A stretch of DNA of 29,196 nucleotides, from the NCBI GenBank assembly GCA_001986395.2, contig MQVO02000112.1, forward strand, positions 1 through 29,196. Reading direction: 5' to 3'. Origin of the DNA: Irpex lacteus (taxonomy: Eukaryota > Basidiomycota > Agaricomycetes > Polyporales > Irpicaceae). A program made the position numbers and the translations under genes. Positions within the stretch are counted from its first letter, which is position 1, and each line of letters begins with the position of its first letter. The notes under the pieces are model-generated. The model did no database searches, had not been told where the DNA came from, and saw nothing but the letters and a program-made list of their open reading frames with translations. Shown piece after piece: positions 19,356 through 29,196 of this stretch.

Positions 19356-20631
19356 ATGGACTACGAATATCCCAAAGAGAAGGTTCAGTCCGGGTACTCT
19401 TACCCCTCTCGAGAGCCTGACGGGAGCCCATTCGTGAGCACTACAGCAGCGGGTCAGCAAGACATTTCGTATGCTCCGCCCTCTGGGCCTCCGCCTGCAT
19501 ACTATACGGAGAAGAGTGCAGGTGTGTGTCTACCCCACCTGCTGTTCCTCACTCGCCTCATCATGCATTGGCAGGACAATACCCAGGCTATAGCGAGCAC
19601 TCCTTACTATACCAAGAGGATTGCTACGCTAAAGAGAACCACAAATCCCAACCACACGCCGTCGGGAACTACATGCAACAACTTGTGCATCTTCCACCTA
19701 CGGGATCTTCGCTCGACGTTCCAACCCACGCTCACCATCGTCTGCCTCGACGCACGGGTTGAAGAGCAAGTTCATGGGAAATACAGCAAGCGACATTTTC
19801 GAGTCGCCTCCTCCTGGGTTCTCCCGTCAACCTCCGCACAACGATCTCATGTACGCGCCCTTTCCCGTATTCTCTCACATCTCGGCAGAGTCCAGTCTGG
19901 AGAAGGGGTTCCCCAGCTTGATCCCACCGTCCTCATGCCAGCCTCATCCGTTCATTGTCCATGACGTTCGTCAGGAAGATTGGGAGCGCCTCCTGAATGA
20001 TATCAAAGTTGTGAGCAAGCTGTCGGGGATGGACAAGGTGATCTCCAATGTTGCCCCGATGTTGATGGGGGTCGGGTTCCTAGGAGGTAAAATTCCTTCA
20101 CATAATCTACTTTTTCTGTATTATACACTGAAAATGGGCCCTTCAGGAATGTTTGTGACGTCGGCGATGGAAAAGGGCGTGAAGAAGAAGAAAGTTATCG
20201 TTGTCTCAGACATAATCGATCATTGGAATCACGCATGTTTGCTGTTTGCCGTGCTTCACGTAGTTGGTCCTAACCTGTTTATCTCTGTCCAGTACTTTTT
20301 CCATCCACGCTGGATGGAAGTTACTTTATCTCAAGGTCATGTCGTGCATGTAGGCGCATCCGGTTCTTCGCCGGATATGCTCAACGTCAGGACCTCTTCT
20401 CACGACCAGCTGAACGTGGCAAGATACCACTCAGACCACGAGTCATCCTTCGACGAGCAGAGCATGGGGAGGCTCGGAAGGAGAGCTGGGAGGCTGGGTA
20501 TGCGCAGTGGTATTCGACAGGATCGAAGGGAGAGGATCGAGGCTAGGCGGGAACGCAGAGAAGAAGACAAGGAAACCAGCAAGGAGAAATGGAGGCTAAC
20601 CGTCTCGTTCAGGCCACAGCCAAGTATGTGA
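19356..20631 (+). CDS. Tandem-family gene 1: conserved fungal protein of unknown function (one apparent frame change)
   Basis: Exons as read: 19356-19521, 19575-20086, 20147-20232, 20293-20631. The N-terminus is Pro/Tyr-rich (APPSGPPPAYYTEKSAG). The shared core reads KSKFMGNTASDIFESPPPGF, CQPHPFIVHDVRQEDWERLL, KVVSKLSGMDKVISNVAPML, GMFVTSAMEKGVKKKKVI, DIIDHWNH and YFFHPRWMEVTLSQGHVVHV. A basic, probably coiled-coil tail follows, ending EKWRLTVSFRP. Exon 2 starts in one frame (ending at a TGA at 19760-19762) but the core is in another, so one base is missing between about 19640 and 19757, unless a poor 47-bp intron (GTTCCA...GAAG) is used. The third intron (20233-20292) would start GC rather than GT; it is 60 bp and in frame, so retention is also possible. 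I do not recognise a named domain and assign no function. Confidence 0.6.
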
Positions 20632-21390
20632 AGACGTGTTAAGTATTGTTGTCTCGAATCATCTTGCTGCGTTCTTACGTTATAGATACGAACCCGAATT
20701 TGGGAACTCGCCTTGAGTTACACCGCTCAAAGTCAGTATCTGTGCTTCTTAATTTCCATGGGATCTATTTCGCACAGGTTCTATCAATCGGTGGCTGGAT
20801 TCCTCCTTTGTGCCTGCGTCCATCAGCTCAGAGGGAAGTTTCCAATTGAATTTCTCCCAATGAGTTGGCGTGTATCCCAATTCCCGTCTTTTTGCGTCGG
20901 AGGTAACTGCCCTATTCTTCTGCTCTGCTAACCTTATGTGCTCACGACATTGTGTAGCCTGTGTAGATTACCTTCTCTATGCTGCACTAGAGCCTGAGCG
21001 CCGCTGAACTCTCAACAAACCTTAATTCACCCAGTTTGTTGACAAAAGGCGATGAGTAAGCACCTTCGGGCATGGTTTTTTTCGCGAAGATTGACACCAT
21101 CTCAGAGTCTAGTTCGACATCGAGCGAAGCGATTGTCATTTAATGCCGCTCGTATATGTGGGGCAGTGATCGGTGCTTGCAACTCTCCTTCAACCACATT
21201 CTCCGATGGTTCTCCGCGCAGGTGCGCAGTCCTTCTATGGACAGGTTTTAACGTAGTGATGCTAATCTCCTATCGTCGCCCGAGCTTGCTTACACACAGG
21301 TTTTGCGTGGTATACAACGCTTTGAGCTTCCCACCAACTTCATATAACAGATCCCCCCTAAGTCACTATTACCACAAACTCCCTTCCCCC
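20632..21390. other. Intergenic between tandem-family genes 1 and 2
   Basis: No convincing gene. Short plus-strand frames (20646-20931, 21052-21384) have no domain or splice support. A GGTATACAACGC near 21309 or a CATATAAC near 21342 might serve as the TATA region of copy 2. Confidence 0.4.
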
Positions 21391-22780
21391 ATGCGTAGAG
21401 CGATGATTTACCCAGATAATTATGCTCCAGAGAAGACGAATACAGGAACTCTTTACGATACGCCGATCCCTCCTGACTCTAATGTGTCCAGGAATCCGTC
21501 TCTGGCTATGAGCCAACGGGGCGTCACTTACGGTGCCCCTCTTGGCCCTCCTCCACTCTATACGCAAAGAGAGACTAATGTACGCTGGCCTGCACATTCT
21601 CCGAGCCACCGCTAACGAACTTATCACAGGAATACAACCGAGCTAAATCAGCATGGACAGTCTCTGCAAATTGACAGCTTCAGCCAGTACCTCCCGACCA
21701 CCGTCTGGGGCGGCTTCGCCTGGTATGAAGAGCAAGTTTATGGGGAACACTGCAAGTGACATGTTCGAGTCGCTTCCCCCATGTTTCTCTCGTTCGCCGC
21801 CTTATCATGAACTTATGGCCGCCCCTTTCCTACTTTCTCCCTCATTTCTATCGACTCCAACTTGGACAAGGGGTTTCCTGCTGTCATACCTCCGTCCCCT
21901 GTCAGCCGCACCCGTTCATCGTGCACGACGTTCACGAAGAGGATTGGACCCCGCCTACTGAACGAATGTCAAGGTTGTCAGCAAACTATCGGGAAGGGAC
22001 AAGGTAGTTTCGAATGTCGTACCGATGCTCTCGGGAGCTGGTTTTGTAGGAGGTAAAGTGTCCTTCTGTGACAGAAACCCGTGACGCGTGTGCTGACTAT
22101 AGACGGCACCAGGATTATTCTTGACACGTGCAATAGAGAAGGGTATGAAGAAAAAGAAGGTCGCTATTGTCGCGGACATCATAGACCATTGGGAATCTTG
22201 TAAGTTGCGCATCGTTACATCATTATGTGATCATGCAACGGGCACTCTGAGATTGAAAGATACTGGATTATTGCGACATCCCAGCACTTCTTTCACCCTC
22301 GTCTCATGCGTATTACCTTGGCCCAGGGTCGTGTCGTCCATGCAGGCGAACCAGGGCCGCCTCCAGATATGCCGAATCTACACACTCTCTCCGATCATAA
22401 CGAGCAAAACACATACATTAATACCACTGAAGCAAGTCTCGGATTCGGATTCCTCTTCATCGTCCTCGTCCGAGGACGAAGACGCACGACACGGTAGTCG
22501 CCATGAGCACGATGGCAGTTATGATTCCAAAGAGGCGAGGAAACGCGAGAAGCGGCAAAGAAAGCAAGAGCGAAAAGAGCTCAAGCAGGAGAGGAAACGA
22601 GACAAGAAGCAAAAAGCGGAACGAATGGAAACAGGAGAAGGACGAGAGGCGATACGCTAGACGAAGAAGGAAACAGGCCATTAAGGACGCTAGTGGTGAG
22701 AAATGGAGACTCATCGTGTCTTTTAGGCCCGCCGTCTGTATGATGCACTCGACCGTCTCTGTATCCTTTCAAATCGTTTG
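21391..22780 (+). pseudogene. Tandem-family gene 2: decayed copy with several frameshifts
   Basis: Exon 1 (21391-21579) encodes a Pro/Tyr-rich start (YGAPLGPPPLYTQRETN) matching copy 1. The spliced exon after 21629 then meets a stop within 15 codons. The core survives in pieces in different frames: GMKSKFMGNTASDMFESLPP, then FSLISIDSNLDKGFPAVIPP, then QPHPFIVHDVHEEDW, then VKVVSKLSGRDKVVSNVVPM. Compared with copy 1 this needs about one lost base near 21830, one near 21901, one extra near 21951 and one extra near 21966. A later exon (22113-22199) is 87 nt against 86 in copy 1. The end (HFFHPRLMRITLAQGRVVHA, SDSDSSSSSSSEDEDARHGS, a Lys/Arg/Glu helix, EKWRLIVSFRP) is again split over frames. It cannot encode one complete protein as read. 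Confidence 0.8.
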
Positions 22781-23336
22781 ACTCCCGCACGTTTTATCTC
22801 GACGAAGCGATAACTTACCACTTTTGTACACCAGTGATATCATGATCGACATTTTACCGCGTGATGAGGCGCCGTGGACTCAGCGCGAGCGCGTCATCAC
22901 CTCGGCCACCGAGTCGATCACTCGTTTTCATAACGTGAACTATACACAAGTATCAGAACCAGTGTAGGCCTGCATGTGCAGTTGCATAAACAGCTGTCTC
23001 TGTTGTTGCATAGCTTTTCGCCTTCGACACCAGGAACGAGAGTGTTGCACAGCAATGAGCTCTCTTCTGCTCTCTTCCTTCCAGTCGAATTTGCTTCCGA
23101 TCAGGCATTGATACGCACAACAAAATAGGGTGGTGTGAAGAACGGACAGCCTCCTCATCTCATAGGCTGGCACGACGAGGTTCGCGCATAGCTCCTCACC
23201 TGAGTCATCACGGCATGAATTGATCCCCATGCAATCGTGAGCAGAACTAGCTACTTACGTGCGATGCAGCGGCGGTTTTGGCGTCGAACATCGCATCCGA
23301 ATGATCAACAGCCTGACTATCAATGTTTTATAGAGG
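22781..23336. other. Intergenic between tandem-family genes 2 and 3
   Basis: No gene recognised. A short imperfect inverted pair (GTGATGA near 22861 and TCATCAC near 22895) could form a hairpin, but there is no further support for a function. Confidence 0.4.
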
Positions 23337-23344
23337 TATAAATA
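23337..23344 (+). promoter_or_regulatory. TATA box of tandem-family gene 3
   Basis: TATAAATA lies 114-121 bp before the ATG at 23458 and is followed by a C-rich leader (CCCCCCTCCCCCC near 23371). Confidence 0.55.
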
Positions 23345-23457
23345 TTCGAACGATGACGACCGTCAGGCAACCCCCCTCCCCCCATACATCCCCCAACACA
23401 ACTTAAACTAACTATACTACTTGATGGCTACACCCACCTTCGAAGAATCACAGCAAC

Positions 23458-24693
23458 ATGCGTACGGTACTTGCGCCGTCTCCCAGTAACTCGAATCCTT
23501 TCAGGAACAGGAGCCCAGGAAACATAGCTCAAGAAGAGCATGAACTTGCGCAGGATGCACCACCTGCATATTCTCCGAGAGGGGTGGCTTCATCAGTGTT
23601 CGCTCCTTCATCCCAGCCCTCTCCTAATCAAAGCTTTGGCAACGAGAAAGAAGCGGCCGCCCCTCAGTCATCCAGCTCGTCGCTTCAAGTCCCTCAGGCA
23701 GGGCCCAGTCGCTCCCCCTTCCCTTCGTCTGGATTCAGGTTCAAGAGTCCCACCGCAGACGAACTGCTCAACCCTCCACCTCCAGGGTTCACTCGCGCAC
23801 CACCTTTCCACGAGTTCATTGACCAGCCTTTCCAGCCATTTTCGCTCATCTCGATTGACTCCAAGCTCGACAAAGGTTTCCCTGCCATGCCGCCTCCTTC
23901 GCCGGCGCAGCCACATCCTTTCGTGGTGCACGACGTTAATGAAGAAGACTGGACACGGCTTCTGAGCGACATTAAGGCTGCGGGTAAACTGTCGCCATTA
24001 AATAAGATAGTGGCCAATGTTGCGCCCGGAGTCATTGGAATCGGCTTCCTTCCAGGTGAGGCGTGACCATCTCGTATGTGTCGATCGATGGTTGATCGCG
24101 AATACTGTAGGATTGTTCGTAGCCAGAGCGCTACAGAGCAAGATGCTAAGGAAGAAAACAAGGCGTGGTATCTAATCTCATAGACCACTGGAATCATGTA
24201 AGCTTTCCGTCAACTGTCGTAATCCGATATTGTACTCACCTGCTACACTACACGCTAGTACTTCTTCCATCCTCGTCGTCTTGAGATCACACTCGCGCAA
24301 GGACACATCATCCACGCAGGAGCAACTGGTCCTCCGCCCGATATGCCTCACCTCCGCTCACCATCGACAGCGGGTGGCCAGCGAGGATATTTTCATGCCG
24401 CAGATGCATATCCCGATTCCGACTCGTCCGACTCAGACTCAGACTCGGACTCGGAGAACGGTGGTTATGGGAGAACACGCCACGAGCAGAAGGCCATGAG
24501 AAGGGAGCAGAGACGAATGGGAAGAGACCAGAGAAGACAGATGAGAGGCGATGCAAGGCTGGATCGGATGGAGTGGAGAGAGGAGAAGAGGGCGAGGAGG
24601 ATGGATAGGAGGAGGCGCAAAATGGAGCTGAGGGAGGTCAAAGCGGAGAAGTGGAGGTTGATTGTCTCGTTCCGACCGTACACGCATGAGTAG
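23458..24693 (+). CDS. Tandem-family gene 3: conserved fungal protein of unknown function (one apparent extra base)
   Basis: Exons as read: 23458-24055, 24111-24197, 24259-24693. A Ser/Pro/Gln-rich N-terminus (about 1-95, with DAPPAYSPRG) leads to the family core FKSPTADELLNPPPPGF, FHEFIDQPFQPFSLISIDSK, PHPFVVHDVNEEDWTRLLSD, KLSPLNKIVANVAPGVIGIG. After the second exon come YFFHPRRLEITLAQGHIIHA, a Ser-Asp repeat tract, a highly basic Arg-rich helix and EKWRLIVSFRP. Exon 2 is 87 nt where 86 is needed. In the open frame it stops at a TAA near 24174, while the IDHWNH end is one base out of register, so an extra base near 24166 is likely. Another ATG at 23424 could start a short exon spliced by a 43-bp intron (23462-23504). 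Function unknown; this is the best-preserved core of the three copies. Confidence 0.65.
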
Positions 24694-27054
24694 GCCAAGT
24701 TTTTCTATCAGACATATCGTGGTACCCAGGACTGTTACATCCATCGCTGATAAACACAAATACGTTCATGTCATGTCTGTAGTCATGAGACGGGACTGAG
24801 ACGCACCTTTAGGTCCATCACTTGTCAATGTTTGTGCGTGCAGTGCACTTGATATAGAATCCTTATCATGGCCACCAATGGTAGGCTGATTTTCAACAGT
24901 ATGTCAGACATAGTAAAACCCAAATCCTGGCTGAGGAAGGTTAAAGGTAGTCTAACAGGTCAAACAAGAAGGGTACCATAGTATGCTCTACAGCTATCAT
25001 CCTATCATCAAGGCCCGAGGGTCCGTTCAAAGAGAGCGTTATCTTATCTCCCGTACCCTGGCCTTCCGAGAGTTTCCTCAGCGCAATTCATCGAGAATGG
25101 AAGAGGTCTGGACGAAGAAGAACGCAACGTGAAAAGAAGCCGATCGTAAGGATACAACCTACAAGAACAGAGAATCAACTCACCTTCAATCGACGATCAT
25201 TATTTCGAAGCAGGAGTAGAGGCTACGGTAGTTACCTGTACACCCTCCGAGATCATCACTTCTTAAGGGGCAATGCAGATGTCTGATGCGGTTGAGAGGT
25301 ACACACAGAGCCTGGTGTTTTTGCAGTGAGTTGGTCCACTATCGAGGTCGTTTCGTATCAAGCAGCCGTCATCATTTCTGAACTGCTGGGCTTTGCTTGG
25401 TGGACCCTTTACAGAATTGCTGTGTTTGAGCAGACTGACTTCTCGCAAGTGGGCATAGGATCATACCGTATAATGGCGCAAAACCTCTTCTAAGAGATCT
25501 GCCTTGGATGTTGACTGACCATATATCTGTCAAAATGTCATATTGGATGAGTAGGGCGCATCCCGACAAGCAAAAGATTTTACTCAGAGTCACGGAAGTA
25601 ATACAGTCGACCGAGATGAGTAGGGAGAAGTAGACCATCCTTACCACAGATAGCCGCGTGGGTAGTTTGTGCTGCCTTTGGAGGATGTTCGCATTGAAAT
25701 AGGTTTAGTGCCTGCTCGTCAAACATCAGGACGAAACAGAACCTGATGGGCTCAGTAGGACTGGCAAGTAGTACCCATGTATGAGGTACCTTTCCTCGAC
25801 ATGTAAGAGTACGGGCCGCGAAAAGGTACATCTCACATCGGTGCGAATCATGCAGATGTACTGTTGCACTGCTCTTTGGTCTAGCTTCCCAAGAACTTGC
25901 ATATGTCGGCAATACTTGTCCGGTACCGAGTTCGACTGTGGCAGCCAATCCACGACTGACTCTCAACGGTGCCTACAGTAGTTCTGGGTATGGTAAGTTC
26001 TAAGACAATCGCGCAGGTCTTTCTACTCACCTACCAGCAGTTCGAGTTACCTTAATCTGGGTTCTCTTCTGTGCTCGCGCCTTTGTAGTGAGAGTAAAAC
26101 ATGACAGATCTGAAGATGAAGACGAGCTCGTCCGCTCTGTGTCGTGGCGCTCGGCATTTTCCGATTGTAGCCTGTCCTGCGAGCTGATCATTATTTGTTC
26201 TGTTCTTAACCATGACAGACGATGCAGTATAGACGTTGCCATCCAGTATAAGCTATACTCTGCAAGTGTTATGGCTCAAGAATATTTCTGAACATCGGTA
26301 TAATATCAGGAACTGCAATTGTTCTTTCCCCCGAGCACAAAGTTGAAGGCAGCGAGGATATCAAATAGCGATATCTCTAATGCACAGGCGATACTAATTA
26401 CATCTTCTATACGATACACAGTTAAAATGGTTTTACCTTGACGGCGTTGTCAAATTGTACCGTGTTGAACAGGTACGGTGCTGAGTTGCTGAATGCTTGC
26501 TGATTGGATGACATTCCATCTTCGTGGAGGCCTTGCAGTCAGAGAGGCCTGCAGAAGACCGTGACGGTTCGCACATGTTTGTTGCACAACAGTGCAGCCT
26601 GTATCACCAGGCATATCACTAAGCACGGAACGACGGATGCCGACGTACCTCGGAGTTTCGTAGCATCTTCGTCGGATGCTTCTACTGCTCGCGCAGCATC
26701 GCAATACATCCCAGTCCCTTCCCTTCTCCTCCCTTCAAGATACGGCACCTCTCCTGGAGAGAGTGGCTTGTCAGTTGTAGGTCTTCTAGCCTTCAACCGT
26801 GACGTTGACTGGACTTCTGCAGATTGCGGGGAATCAGCCTTTAAAGCTGTTCCTCCCCAAATACTACAAGTCCCGATGATGTTCTCCCGAGCTGTCATTG
26901 GTAGACTTCGAACAGAACCATGTCGAATCTTTCCTCCTTCGTGACAAAAAAAATCCTGCCAGTAATATGACGAATCTTCAGTTTCAGTTCTGCAATGGAG
27001 TGTGGAAAATGGAGCCCTGTGGAGTCTCGAGTCAAGGTTGTCTTTTCCAGATAA
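24694..27054. other. Gene-poor DNA
   Basis: No convincing coding region in 2.4 kb. The longest open frames (25580-25966 minus, 26504-26944 plus, 26539-26898 minus) show no domain, no supportive splice structure and no repeated low-complexity pattern. The DNA also shows no obvious terminal repeats or transposase motifs. Confidence 0.45.
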
Positions 27055-27126
27055 ACACTGATGGTGAAGCGGTTATCATGCTTGCCTTCCAAGCAAGCGG
27101 CAGGGGTTCGACTCCCCTTCAGTGTA
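27055..27126 (+). tRNA. tRNA-Gly (anticodon UCC)
   Basis: A complete 72-nt cloverleaf without intron can be folded by hand. The acceptor stem ACACTGA pairs fully with TCAGTGT. The D stem is GTGA/TCAT (one G-T pair) around loop AGCGGTTA. The anticodon stem CTTGC/GCAAG encloses loop CTTCCAA with anticodon TCC. The T stem AGGGG/CCCCT encloses loop TTCGACT, and the discriminator base is A. The internal B box reads GGTTCGACTCC, matching the RNA polymerase III consensus. A T run (ATTTTTAG) starts about three bases after the end and can act as the terminator. It decodes GGA codons (GGG also by wobble). Confidence 0.93.
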
Positions 27127-29196
27127 TATTTTTAGATTCTTGATATTTTCACCCCAGAGCAGAGCGGAGCGTTGACACCGCGGACCTGTATCGACTTTTA
27201 CATCGCTACCGCCGTGGCTGCATTGTATGTGGCTTTCACAAACTCCGTAGGCCAGTGGTAGCAGTAAATGCTTTGAACTGACCTGTACAAATACATGACA
27301 GAACGATATCTTGGATGCATCTGTCGCATGGATTGTTCAGGGCACATAGGCGATGGATTGCTCGACAATTTAGAAGACGGCGCTGACAACAGAGCCGACC
27401 GTGAGCAATGGCGTAGCAAAAGTCGAACAGGTTAAGTGAACGTTCAACTTCCGGTGCAAAGGCATTCATGACACCGCTCGTACAAGTCAAGTTTTTTCGC
27501 CGATATCCTATCCTGAGCGTCAGCCCTCTGAAGAGGTTAACGACAGCAATTACATACATTATCTCTGTGAACATAGCTCCGGGCGCAGTATCGTATTCTT
27601 ACACGGCATGTTGAGTTAACACCCTTCCTTTCGACGTATTTCAGAGACCTCTCAGAAGCCCACCCCTTTACCGACCTAGGCCTGAAAAGGTTCCATTGCA
27701 CATGCTCTTCAGACGCGTTACGTGAAATTATACCTCTCGAACACGTGCAAATACCACCCAATGGCCGTCCATGGCGGGCAGCTTGAAGTGCGACGGAGCG
27801 CTAGCATGAGTAGCCACATTCGATCATGCCACGACACGTCCACTTCTCCTAGTCTTCTCCACTCCTTTCAGAAATGTTGGAACGTGTCAGCGAACATCGA
27901 TGATGATGAGATTCTGTAGATAATGTACGCAGCAGAACTGGAGCAGAGCTACATTTGACGTGGCGCACTGACCTTGACGCAACTGTTTTGCGTAGGGAGC
28001 CTACCAAAGCTATAAACGATTGGACTTGTGAGCCGCTTGGTACCTTGGAGCGCAGAAACCACGTTGTGTGCTGTACCTACTATCGTTAGCGAACTATGTG
28101 CAAGTCATCAAAAGCAGGCGAGCACTGTATCGTACTACAGTCTGCTGTCGTCTCTGGTAGAGGAGCTTCCGTAATCGGCGACCGCTCTCTATGTGTGTTG
28201 CATCCCAACGGAGAGTTTGATCCTCTGCAATGTTCTATGGTCGGAGCTTGGACCTTCTCCTCTTGTGAATGACTCCTCATTGATTACTTGGAATCCTTTC
28301 TCAGGACAAGAACCATATGCGCCTGGTCTCATAATAGCGTGGAGAGACCATTTTGAACTGAGAAGAACCAAACGATGTCAGCAAACGACACTCAAATTCA
28401 ATTGACACACTCGGAGCAAACGTGCCTTGCGCTCACCCCAGTAGACTCAGGCGCCCCACAGCGCTTGCCCTACAATACAGTCCATGTGGCGAGTAATTAT
28501 GATCATCGATGTCTCCGTGGTGAGCGACACGCCCACGATATCGGCGGTAGGAAACCTGGTGGTGAATCAATCGGATGCCCATGTTTGGCCACACGAAGCA
28601 ATCGCACTGCGTCTTGCCCATCCAGGCTCGCCCACGCCTTGCAGTGATCTGTCACAACGGCCGAAGCTCCCCCACGGGGATGGGCATTTGCATAGCTTCT
28701 TCCCCACACTCGCCATCCGTTGATCATAACCGAGAGAACCATCCGTAAAAATCCTATTATAGGCCACAGTCCAATACTGCGTCGCAATGATTCTGTTTCC
28801 GGTGCCGTCGAAGTTTCTGTTCGATACAAGCACACACAGCAAGATTTCAGCGATTGAATCGAAGAAGTCTAGCATTACTCGTTCATACTGACCTCACTTG
28901 CCAGTGTGAACTTACACTAGACCAGAGATGGCAGGTGTGTTCGGTCCCGCGTCCATTCGAGCCGAGGTAAAGCCGGGCATGGCGGTAACATCGACTGTTC
29001 GCCGGTGGTGTGCGTCTTAGGAAGACATCAACAAGCCTGGTCAAGAGTCGTGCTTGCAAAGTCGATGAGTTTGTTCAAAAGCAACTTTGGGCTTGCGGCT
29101 GAGCGACGGATGGCCAATGGCTGCTAGATCGTGGCGATATGAACTGGGAAAACCTAGGGTAGAATTAAACTGTAAACGGACATGTGTTTCCAGGTG
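27127..29196. other. Gene-poor DNA right of the tRNA
   Basis: About 2 kb with only short frames (at most 112 codons) and no recognisable domain, RNA gene or repeat. Fragments of decayed genes may be present, but none can be named from the sequence. Confidence 0.45.

Noticed and set aside
19711..19757. A 47-bp intron that would repair the frame in tandem-family gene 1
   Set aside because: Its donor (GTTCCA) is poor, and the segment encodes a linker similar in composition to the other copies. A one-base loss is the simpler reading, though not proven.
22855..22905. Inverted pair GTGATGA / TCATCAC as a terminator or structured RNA
   Set aside because: It is short and imperfect with a long loop, and has no neighbouring feature to support it.
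25580..25966. 128-codon minus-strand frame considered as a remnant of a fungal multi-pass membrane protein family
   Set aside because: The resemblance was only a vague hydrophobic pattern and frame-shifted continuations; it is not enough to name it.

Overview
The window is nuclear DNA of a filamentous fungus, most likely an agaricomycete basidiomycete. The genes are cut by many 48-75 bp introns with GTRNGT...YAG borders. Gene density is high, and the proteins look like basidiomycete EPL1, SIN3, an eIF4E-family protein, a bZIP factor and an F-box protein. No prokaryotic, viral or recognisable transposon gene was found. All assignments come from reading motifs by eye, without database searches.

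Layout. Positions 563-15161 hold a run of six genes, all on the minus strand. In transcription order they are an eIF4E-family cap-binding protein (15161-13707), two small proteins made almost only of paired amphipathic helix (PAH) modules (12937-12170 and 11737-10843), the SIN3 corepressor scaffold (10426-6233, 11 exons), an F-box protein (5799-4297), and EPL1, the Enhancer-of-polycomb-like subunit of the NuA4 acetyltransferase (3774 to about 563). A bZIP transcription factor (15794-17812, plus strand) diverges from the eIF4E-family gene. Further right on the plus strand is a tandem family of three related genes of unknown function (19356-20631, 21391-22780, 23458-24693). They share an HDVxxEDW block, an IIDHWNHYFFHPR-like block, a basic C-terminal helix and a final EKWRLxVSFRP motif. 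The last 4.5 kb has no convincing protein gene but contains one complete tRNA-Gly(UCC) at 27055-27126.

Most interesting: (1) Two SIN3-adjacent genes carry four PAH1-type modules and nothing of the HDAC-interaction region. Their modules keep the phase-2 intron position of SIN3 PAH1, one keeps SIN3's post-PAH1 linker motif, and both genes share a core-promoter element and a leader intron. This looks like local amplification of the SIN3 N-terminus into possible corepressor decoys or adaptors. (2) The EPL1 C-terminal tail is broken by about five one-base frame changes within about 0.75 kb, although the translated blocks between them still look like EPL1. SIN3, eIF4E, bZIP and F-box are all intact. 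(3) Every copy in the three-gene family carries at least one indel, and the middle copy is a clear pseudogene.
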